Part shown: positions 6,273-13,300 of the stretch, piece after piece
How the letters are laid out: the number at the start of each line of letters is the position of its first letter
Position numbering within the stretch: position 1 is the stretch's first letter
From: Candidatus Elusimicrobium euhamitermitis
Lineage (GTDB): Bacteria > Elusimicrobiota > Elusimicrobia > Elusimicrobiales > Elusimicrobiaceae
NCBI GenBank assembly: GCA_031254225.1
Contig: JAIRUU010000054.1
Span: 1 to 23,048 of the forward strand
Reading direction: 5' to 3'
Length of the DNA stretch: 23,048 nucleotides
Program-made: the position numbers and the translations under genes
The notes under the pieces: model-generated
What the model saw: only the letters and a program-made list of their open reading frames with translations
What the model was told of the DNA's origin: nothing
The model's database searches: none

Positions 6273-6626
6273 ATGAAAATAGCTATATTGGACGATTCGG
6301 CAATTTTAAGAACAGCTATAAAAAATACGCTTGAGTCTTTTGATTATGACGTCGTGCTTGAGGCGGCCAGCTCCGCGCAATTATTTGAATATTTAAAATG
6401 TCGCCGCGTGGACGTCGTGCTGCTGGACGTTTTTTTTCCAAACGAAAACGGGCTGGACACGCTGCGCAATTTAAAACAGTTTCATAAAGACGTAAAGGTT
6501 ATCATCATTACCGGCATGAACCAGAAAACCATAACGCAGGAAGCAAAATCTTTAAAGGCGGACGATATAATTTACAAACCTTTCGGCACCGAAGACCTGA
6601 CCGCCGCCCTTGAAAAACTTAAATAA
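6273..6626 (+). CDS. Single-domain response regulator (CheY-like receiver)
   Basis: A 117-residue protein made only of a receiver domain. The acidic pocket is D7-D8, the phosphoacceptor is D52 (VVLLDVFFPNENG), the switch threonine is T80 (IIITG) and the conserved lysine is K102 (YKPF). There is no output domain, so it must act through protein contacts, as CheY, Spo0F or DivK do. A strong Shine-Dalgarno (GAGGTAA) precedes the ATG. No histidine kinase or chemotaxis gene is present in the window. It follows the phosphohexomutase gene by 17 bases and ends before a strong terminator. The partner and output are unknown. Confidence 0.88.
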   Translation: MKIAILDDSAILRTAIKNTLESFDYDVVLEAASSAQLFEYLKCRRVDVVLLDVFFPNENGLDTLRNLKQFHKDVKVIIITGMNQKTITQEAKSLKADDIIYKPFGTEDLTAALEKLK

Positions 6627-6636
6627 CGAGTGACAT

Positions 6637-6690
6637 AAAAAACCCCGCCGCGCCGAAGTGAAACTAAGGCGGGCGGGTTTTTTATTTTTT
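6637..6690. terminator. Bidirectional intrinsic terminator
   Basis: AAAAAACCCCGCC... pairs imperfectly with GGCGGGCGGGTTTTTT, followed by ATTTTTT. A-tract and T-tract flank the GC stem on both sides, so it can end the response-regulator transcript (plus) and the dgt operon (minus). Confidence 0.85.
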
Positions 6691-6693
6691 ACG

Positions 6694-7278
6694 TTAATAT
6701 ATTTTTATACTTTTGATAAGCGCGTCCTGCGCGGGTTTTATTTTTTTGCTGTAATTTACGTCTTTTGATTTAAACGTAAGCTCCGTCCACATATCATTAT
6801 TTCTGAAATAATAACGCCTTTCAATCATGCCGTTATTTGTCGCGCCTATATAAAGAGCGGGCACGCCGTTAAAAGAAGTAAACTCCTCTTTGGTAATTTT
6901 AATTTTCGGGTTTGTGGCGAGAAGATTTTTCTTTGCGGCGGCTAAAAAATATTTCTGGCTGTCCGGCGTGGCTATGTGTTTATACGGGTTTTGGAAAGCC
7001 ATGACGCGCACCGCGTAATTATCCCGCGGCACCGCGAAATTTATAAAAGGCGCGGGGGACTGCGCATCTCCGTACAAAAACGGCGCCGCGCTTTGAAAAT
7101 ACAACCCCAGACATTCATTTTTAAAACTGGTCGCGGTAAATTTAGTTTTTGCAACGCAGTCGGACGGCGCGGGCGGAACTCTGGGTTCGGGCACGCATAT
7201 TCGTTTGGGCTGCATAAAAGCAAAAACCAAAAGCACCGGCGCCACGGTAACGGCGGTTATTGTGATTATACGTCTCAT
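6694..7278 (-). CDS. Hypothetical protein with N-terminal membrane anchor or signal
   Basis: A 194-residue protein I do not recognise. Residues about 4-21 (IITITAVTVAPVLLVFAF) form one hydrophobic segment after two arginines, so it is exported or anchored facing the periplasm. A proline-rich linker with two cysteines follows (about 27-41), then a mixed alpha/beta domain from about 48 to the end with SFKNECLGLYFQSAAPF and ERRYYFRNNDMWTELTF. The pattern of a strand-rich domain ending in KPAQDALIKSIKIY resembles small periplasmic PsbP- or DUF-type domains, but I cannot name one. It has a good Shine-Dalgarno (AGGAGAG) and starts 33 bases behind dgt on the same strand, so it is probably co-transcribed with it. 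Confidence 0.75.
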   Translation of the reverse strand: MRRIITITAVTVAPVLLVFAFMQPKRICVPEPRVPPAPSDCVAKTKFTATSFKNECLGLYFQSAAPFLYGDAQSPAPFINFAVPRDNYAVRVMAFQNPYKHIATPDSQKYFLAAAKKNLLATNPKIKITKEEFTSFNGVPALYIGATNNGMIERRYYFRNNDMWTELTFKSKDVNYSKKIKPAQDALIKSIKIY

Positions 7279-7311
7279 AAACTCTCCTGTGTAAATTTAT
7301 ACTCTTACTTA

Positions 7312-8433
7312 TTAAATACTAAATTTTATAGCGTTTGGCAAAAGAATGTCTTTTAAAGTTTCCAGCGCAAAAGAGTCCGTCATTCCCGCGATATAATCAA
7401 CTATAATGGTCTTCTTCACGGAAACGTCTTCCTTATATAACTTTTGCATTGATTTTATATAGTTGCCAAATGCGGCGGCCGCGCGCCACGAAGTTCTTTC
7501 ATACGCGGGATAATCAAAAGTATATTTGTCAAACAAGTTTTCAAAAAAACCGTACATTTCGCTTATAGCCTTATCAATCATTTTTTTGCGGTCCTGCATT
7601 TGCTCGTTATAATAAATGTGCGAATAATTAAATTTCCGCAGCTCCGAAACTATATCAAATTTTTCTTTTGAAAACCCTATAACGCCGGAATTTTTAGACG
7701 TATCTATAAGGTCCAGCGCAAGAGTATTAATAATTTCGCCGTTGGAAGCGCCTATTTCCCGCCGCACGATTTCCGGAATATCGGACTTGGTTATAAATTT
7801 TGCTTTAACCGCGTCCTCAACGTCGCGGCCCAGATACGCTATTTTATCCGCCAGCCGCACAATGTAGCCTTCATACGTCGTTGGCAAAAACGCGCGTCTT
7901 ATGATATTGTCCAAATCATTTAAAGTTTTGGAAGGAGCAAGCGCGTTATTGTTAAAATCTTCCCCGCAGTGGCATAAAACGCCGTCTTTAACCGCGTATG
8001 TCAAATTAAGCCCAGCGCCGTAATTTGCAAGATATTCCACCACGCGGTAAGAATTTATTTCATGCATAAACTGCGCGGGCGCAATAATTTTGGAAAGCGC
8101 TTTTTCACCCTCGTGCCCGAAAGGCGCGTGGCCCAAATCATGCGCAAGACCTATAGCGTAGGCCATGTCTTCGCTCAAACTCCAGCCGCCGGCCTGGTTA
8201 AGCCCGCGGCAGACGGTGGCCGCTATGGTGGCCACATGCAGCACGTGCTCTATGCGCGTGCAGATATGGTCGTTATCCGGCGCAAAGAAAACCTGGGTTT
8301 TATGCTTTAACCTGCGGAAAGGGAGAGAGTGGATTATTTTTGTCTGGTCGCGGAAATATTCGCCGCGCAAATCTGATTTCTGCGGGTGCGTGCGTTTAAA
8401 ATAAATCTCTTCGCCGAACGGATTACTATACAT
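7312..8433 (-). CDS. dgt: Deoxyguanosinetriphosphate triphosphohydrolase-like HD protein
   Basis: A 373-residue HD-superfamily enzyme expected to split dGTP or other dNTPs into nucleoside and triphosphate. It has the opening FRRLKHKTQVF, R60-IEH63 as the first metal histidine, HD at 98-99 in GLAHDLGHAPFGHEGE (96-110), and the distal aspartate D196 in RLADKIAYLGRDVEDA. The length fits the shorter dGTPase-like group, not the 505-residue E. coli enzyme. It diverges from coaD with only 22 bases between the ATGs. No Shine-Dalgarno is present; TATCAT (8445-8440) lies exactly 6 bases before the ATG, which points to a leaderless mRNA. True substrate preference is unknown. Confidence 0.88.
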   Translation of the reverse strand: MYSNPFGEEIYFKRTHPQKSDLRGEYFRDQTKIIHSLPFRRLKHKTQVFFAPDNDHICTRIEHVLHVATIAATVCRGLNQAGGWSLSEDMAYAIGLAHDLGHAPFGHEGEKALSKIIAPAQFMHEINSYRVVEYLANYGAGLNLTYAVKDGVLCHCGEDFNNNALAPSKTLNDLDNIIRRAFLPTTYEGYIVRLADKIAYLGRDVEDAVKAKFITKSDIPEIVRREIGASNGEIINTLALDLIDTSKNSGVIGFSKEKFDIVSELRKFNYSHIYYNEQMQDRKKMIDKAISEMYGFFENLFDKYTFDYPAYERTSWRAAAAFGNYIKSMQKLYKEDVSVKKTIIVDYIAGMTDSFALETLKDILLPNAIKFSI

Positions 8434-8439
8434 AATATT

Positions 8440-8450
8440 ATGATATTATA
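8440..8450. promoter_or_regulatory. Overlapping divergent -10 boxes of dgt and coaD
   Basis: On the plus strand TATTAT (8444-8449) ends 6 bases before the coaD ATG. On the minus strand TATCAT (8445-8440) ends 6 bases before the dgt ATG; TATAAT (8450-8445) is a second choice. The boxes share base pairs, so polymerase cannot open both at once. Neither gene has a Shine-Dalgarno. Confidence 0.5.
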
Positions 8451-8455
8451 TTTAT

Positions 8456-8941
8456 ATGAATAAAAAGCTGGCAATATATCCCGGCACCTTTGACCCTGTT
8501 ACAAACGGGCATATAGACATTATTGCGCGCGCGCTGGATATTTTTGACGAAGTGATTGTCGCGGTTCTTGTAAACGGCTCAAAAACGCCGCTGTTTTCCA
8601 CAAAAGAACGGTTGTCTCTTATCAAAGAAAGCACCGCTTCCCTCAAAGGCGTAAAAGCGGAAAGTTATGACGGGCTGCTTGTTGATTATCTTAAATCAAA
8701 AAACTGCAACGTGGTGCTGCGCGGCTTAAGGGTGGCAACTGATTTGGACTATGAATTCCAGCTTGCGACAGCCAATAATATGATGGACACGGGCATAGAA
8801 ACCGTTTTTTTAATGACGAGCGCGAATTACACTTTTTTGACTTCAAGCGTCGTGCGCGACGCTTACTCGCACGGCGGCAGGCTGCCCAAATTTGTGCCGC
8901 CCGCCGTACACACGGCTTTGGTTGATAAATTCAAAAAATAA
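8456..8941 (+). CDS. coaD: Phosphopantetheine adenylyltransferase
   Basis: A 161-residue enzyme for the fourth step of coenzyme A synthesis, making dephospho-CoA from 4'-phosphopantetheine and ATP. It has the nucleotidyltransferase signature YPGTFDPVTNGH (8-19, with H19 in the TxGH motif), LRGLRVATDLDYEFQLA (88-104) and LTSSVVRD (128-135), the counterpart of the ISSSxVRE loop. The length matches the family (about 160). The start has no Shine-Dalgarno and is probably read from a leaderless mRNA. It precedes mscL by 10 bases and should be in the same transcript. Confidence 0.96.
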   Translation: MNKKLAIYPGTFDPVTNGHIDIIARALDIFDEVIVAVLVNGSKTPLFSTKERLSLIKESTASLKGVKAESYDGLLVDYLKSKNCNVVLRGLRVATDLDYEFQLATANNMMDTGIETVFLMTSANYTFLTSSVVRDAYSHGGRLPKFVPPAVHTALVDKFKK

Positions 8942-8951
8942 GGAGCTGCAA

Positions 8952-9407
8952 ATGATTAAGAAAATGTTAGGGGAGTTTAAGACTTTTGCAATGCGCGGCA
9001 ATGTTATTGACATGGCCGTGGGTATAATTATAGGCGCGGCGTTTGGCAAAATAGTGGATTCGCTGGTTAAAGACATTATTATGCCGCCCATAGGTTTTAT
9101 ACTCGGCCGCGTAGATTTTTCCAATTTGTTTATTACGGTTAAGGAAGGCGCGGCCGCGGGCCCTTATCCGTCGGTAGCGGCGGCGCAGGCGGCCGGCGCG
9201 GTTACCATTAATTACGGTAATTTTATAAACGTGATAATAAGTTTTATAATAGTGGCTTTTGCTATTTTCCTTTTAATCAAAGGCATAAACAAGCTAAAAG
9301 CAAAAGAGGAAGTTCCGCCGCCGAGCGTCAAAGACTGCCCTTTCTGCTTTACCAAAGTTAATATTAAAGCGACAAAGTGCCCCGCGTGCACGGCTGAACT
9401 GAAATAA
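8952..9407 (+). CDS. mscL: Large-conductance mechanosensitive channel with C-terminal zinc ribbon
   Basis: A 151-residue protein. ATG 8952 is chosen for its Shine-Dalgarno (AAGGAG) and because MscL homology starts there. Residues 1-15 are the N-terminal helix (MIKKMLGEFKTFAMRGN), TM1 is about 16-45 with the gate glycines and KDIIMPPIG, the periplasmic loop is 55-88, and TM2 is about 89-110 (NFINVIISFIIVAFAIFLLIKGIN). After a short proline linker, residues 129-146 form CPFC-x10-CPAC, a zinc ribbon in place of the usual cytoplasmic helix bundle end. The channel releases solutes on hypo-osmotic shock. It follows coaD by 10 bases and ends at a strong terminator. Confidence 0.95.
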   Translation: MIKKMLGEFKTFAMRGNVIDMAVGIIIGAAFGKIVDSLVKDIIMPPIGFILGRVDFSNLFITVKEGAAAGPYPSVAAAQAAGAVTINYGNFINVIISFIIVAFAIFLLIKGINKLKAKEEVPPPSVKDCPFCFTKVNIKATKCPACTAELK

Positions 9408-9417
9408 AACTTATTTT

Positions 9418-9452
9418 AAAAAAGACCGGCTGGAAACAGCCGGTCTTTTTTT
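9418..9452. terminator. Bidirectional intrinsic terminator between mscL and comF
   Basis: AAAAAA-GACCGGCTG, loop GAAA, CAGCCGGTC-TTTTTTT. A perfect 9-bp GC stem is flanked by A and T tracts; it serves both convergent genes and overlaps the comF stop codon. Confidence 0.95.
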
Positions 9453-10176
9453 ATTCTTCGCGGGCAAGGGTTAAAGCGTAAACTTTTTTGGCTTTGGCGG
9501 CTTTCAGTGCCGCGGCGCAGGCTTCCAGCGTGGAACCGGTTGTGCATACGTCGTCAACCAGCAGAATTATTTTGCCTTTTACATCCGCGCGGCATTCAAA
9601 AGCGTTTTCAACGTTTTTTATTCTTTCCGCTTTTTTAAGCTTTGCCTGCGCGGATGTATTTTTCTTTCTTAAAAGCAATTTCTCGTCATAAAAAATATTT
9701 TTATTTTCGGCAAGATTTTGGGCAAGCAGCGCGCTTTGGTTATAACCGCGCCGTCTTTGTTTAAAAGAATGCAGCGGCACGGGGCAGATTATTTCAACCG
9801 TCTTAAACTCCGTCGTTTTATCAAACGCCGCGCGCATTTTTTCAGCCAGAAATTTTTGAAGATAAACGTGCCCGCCGTATTTAAAATTGTGCACAAGACT
9901 TCTGGCCTCCGGCGTAAAAACCAGAGCAGAACGTATAAGCGAACATTTAAAACCCGCGGCTTTGACGCCGCGGCAGGAGTAACAGCGGTTTCCGCCGTCG
10001 GGCAAAGTTACGCCGCAGCGCCCGCATATCAAAGGGCCGGGCTCTCTAAGCGCGGCGTTACAATCTCCGCACAAAGGCAGTTTATAAGAAGCCGGCAAAT
10101 CGCGCTCGCAACCATGGCAGACGCGCGGCAGCAGAATATTTAAAGCGTGGTCTTTTATAAAATTAAGTATTTTCAT
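9451..10176 (-). CDS. comF: ComF-family phosphoribosyltransferase-like protein
   Basis: A 241-residue protein with the two parts of the ComF/GntX family. The N-terminal part holds eight cysteines in four CxxC pairs (C20/C23, C36/C39, C51/C54, C65/C68), enough for two zinc sites. The C-terminal phosphoribosyltransferase domain has RRRGYNQS (141-148) and the PRPP loop LVDDVCTTGST (206-216). In naturally competent bacteria ComF acts in handling incoming single-stranded DNA; elsewhere its role is unsettled. No other competence gene is in the window. The Shine-Dalgarno AGGGGG lies in the 3' arm of a hairpin (10183-10203) of a repeat, 9 bases before the ATG. Confidence 0.9.
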   Translation of the reverse strand: MKILNFIKDHALNILLPRVCHGCERDLPASYKLPLCGDCNAALREPGPLICGRCGVTLPDGGNRCYSCRGVKAAGFKCSLIRSALVFTPEARSLVHNFKYGGHVYLQKFLAEKMRAAFDKTTEFKTVEIICPVPLHSFKQRRRGYNQSALLAQNLAENKNIFYDEKLLLRKKNTSAQAKLKKAERIKNVENAFECRADVKGKIILLVDDVCTTGSTLEACAAALKAAKAKKVYALTLAREE

Positions 10177-10180
10177 AATA

Positions 10181-10338
10181 AATTTCCCCCTTTTAGGGGG
10201 AAAGCCCCGCAGGGGAAAGGGGTAAATGGCCGTTATAAAAAGTTTGTACTTGCGCGTTAAATAGAAGCCTTACGGCTCATATTTGTGTTAATTTACCCCT
10301 ACCCCCTTCGGGTACTTCCCCTAAAAGGGGAAGATTTC
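10181..10338. repeat. MITE-like or REP-like inverted-repeat element
   Basis: The left arm (10181-10227) matches the reverse complement of the right arm (10291-10338) over about 47 bases at roughly 75 percent, ending in GGGGTAAAT on both sides. Each arm has its own hairpin: TTTCCCCC/GGGGGAAA (10183-10203) and CTTCCCC/GGGGAAG (10315-10333). The 63-base centre shows no gene. The element fills the gap between comF and the SprA-like gene. Confidence 0.6.
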
Positions 10339-10372
10339 ATTTTATTTGTTCTATACCGCCTTAGCGCTGCCG

Positions 10373-13300
10373 TTAAAACTGTAAAGTCAGCATTGTGCCG
10401 AAATTATAGCCCAAATAACTTTCTGACGCCACAAACAAATGGTCCAAAACCTGCACGCCGCCGTTTAAAGTCAGGCGCAGATTTTTAGAAAACTCATAAT
10501 CAAGGCTCGTGTCAAGACTATAATAATTTTTGTTGTTCAAAACCACAAAAGGGGAACGCCTTTTCTGGTAAGACAAATTAGTATTCCAGATTATGCGGTT
10601 TGTAGTCGCGTAATTTCTGTTTACAAAAGGCAGCCATATGCCGCCGGGCATGCTGTAGTCCAGACGTATGTTAAGGCTAGGTATAAAATCCTGATACTGC
10701 TCCGTCACTATGCCCATGCGTTCGGTTTTCATGCTTTCAATATAGTTAAACTTCGGCGTGAGGCGGAAATGTTTTATATAAAACGACGTCTGCGCCACAT
10801 ATTCGTTGTAAAAAGTTTTTTCAAAATATTCGCGGGAAGCGTAATCAAAATTGCTGCCGTCGGTATGCGAGTAACTTAGCAGCGTGTCAAAGACTTTTAT
10901 CAGCATAAAACGCAGCTCCGCGCCGTAATTATTATCGCGTTTCATGCTGGTGTTAAACGTTTCGTTTTCAATTTCGGTCATGCGCAGCTTAAGGCTCGCC
11001 GCCGTCAGGAAATATGTGCCGCCGTAAATTTTTTCAAGGTCGCTCACAGTAACAACAGCGTCCGGAAGAGTTTTGGAGACGGACCTTGTGCGCGTGCCGG
11101 TTTCCTCCATGCTCTGCATGGCCTGCGTGAAATTATTTATGACGGACAGCGTTTTTAAAGGCGCGGCAACTCCGGCAAACGAATATTCTTTAAACGGATT
11201 CCATTTCAGAGAAGAGTTTAACGTATCCCTCAGCGTCATATTGCGGCGGTACGCAAAAGAATTTTTTACGTTAAGCCCGTCCCTGAGCCAAAAATTTGTT
11301 CTTGAATCAAAACCTTCCTCAACGTTAACGTAAGAATCCGCGTCCTGCAGCTTATAAGAATTTGACACGACGAGATTTGCCAGCAGTTTGTTTTCCGGAA
11401 AAATATCGCGCATATTAAAATTGAGCGACACGCCGCCGTCCGCGCTTCTGTTAATGTCTTTTATTTCCCCGACGTCAAAAGTCCGGCTTGCGCCGTTGGC
11501 TGTCAAAGTCGTCGCCGTTAAGTTGTTGGTCTCCGTCGTATTTACGTTATAACTTAACGCCGGTATAAGCCACCTGGTTATTCTGAAATTGCCGGTAATA
11601 CCCGCCTGCTGCTGCACGCCTTTCGGGTAGGATATGGGCGAACTCATGCCGCCGGAACGGTCTTCTTTTACCGTCGTAAGATTATAAGTCGGCGTAATGG
11701 AGGAGCCTTTCCAGGGCTCAAAACTTACGCGGCCGTTGACGCGGTTTGTATGTTCGTCGGTATTAAGTAAGGCGTTTAACGGCGCGTTATTGACCGCCGC
11801 GCTGTAATCAATGGTATTGTCGGACTTCGTGTAACCAGCGCTGTAATCATGCACAAAACTGCCGGCCGGCAGAGACTGGGAAATATTTGCGGAATAAGTG
11901 TCACGCGCGTCGTCCCGCTGAGCAAGGTCGTAATTCGCGCGGTCAAAACTGTACTCCACGGAAATTTTCGGCATTGCAGGTTTGTTATATTCGGCTTTTA
12001 CGCCGCCGTTTTTTCTTTCCACAACGCCCTGGTCCAGCGCGCTGATTGTGTTTGTGTTAACGCTGTCCAGCAGAGACATGGTCTCAACCGTGCTCTGGCT
12101 GTATGTGGCCTTTACCGGCAGATGATTTATTTTTGTGAGATTGACGTAATAATCCTGCGTCTCGTTTTTCTGGTTTGTGGCGACGGTAACAGGCGTTTCA
12201 AACTTATCGTCCATATTGCGGTAAGTCCCGCCCGCGTCGCCCCAGCCTTTAAGCTGCATTTTTAAGTCGCCGCGGTAGGCCATGCCTTCGGCGGTAACGG
12301 AGTCCGCCATATGCAGTTCGTTAAACCAAACTTCGCCCGTCGGTATGCCCGCTGCTCCGGCAGCGCGCTGCACGCCGGCGGTTATAAGACTGATTTTCTG
12401 GAAATTGACGGGCGACGGGCTTGCCGGAGCTAAAACCTCGGTAACCTGTACGCCCGGCGTAATCGGCGTAAGAGTGTTCGGAATGCCGCTGCCGGTTTTG
12501 CTTTCAAGTTTTAAGCGCACCAGTTTCCACCTGTTGGCCGGCAGCCCGCCCAGATTGACGCTTATCTGCTGGTAATTTTTATCCGTGCCCACGCGGACAA
12601 AAAAGTCGCTCTGCGCGTCCGGATTTTTTACAAACAGCAGGAAGCGCAGTTCTTTATGCGTCGTCATATCCATGGAACTGAAAGTTCTGTTCGCATACTG
12701 CTGCGCATAATTTAAAGTGTCGTAGTAAAAAGCAAGCGCCTGTTCAAAAATATTTTTGTTTCTGCTCTCGGAACGCAGCTGGTCCAGCGAGCCGTATAGA
12801 TATGTGAACACGCTGTAACCGTCGCCTGTATTATCGTCAAAAATAGGAACGTAATCGGTGTTGTCCGTTTTATTTATAGCAGTAATTTCAGACGTCTGCC
12901 GGTCCGGCGTCCACGCGTTGCCGGATAATCCGACGTGCGCTATCCTGATAGTGCCCTGGTTCGGCGTGCCCGGGCGGTGGCGCAGGGAAATTCTTAACTG
13001 CTTGACGGTGGTCCACGCGTCTTTGTTCGTGATATTAAGCGGCGTTGTAAAAGTCTGCCAGTTTGTATTATCCAGAGTATAACCGCCGGTCATGCCGGTT
13101 ATCGTATAATGGTTTGCCGGATTTACGTCGTAACCGAAGCTGCCGCCCTGGCTCAAATCCTCGGGGTCCAGCCTGCCGTTGCCGTCCAAATCCTGCGTGT
13201 CCGCGCGGCCGTTGGGCTGGGTTTCCCTGTTGTAAACGTTTTGGGAAAAAGGGTCATAGCGGTGCTGAGTACCGTCGGGGTCCACAAATATCCAGCCCAA

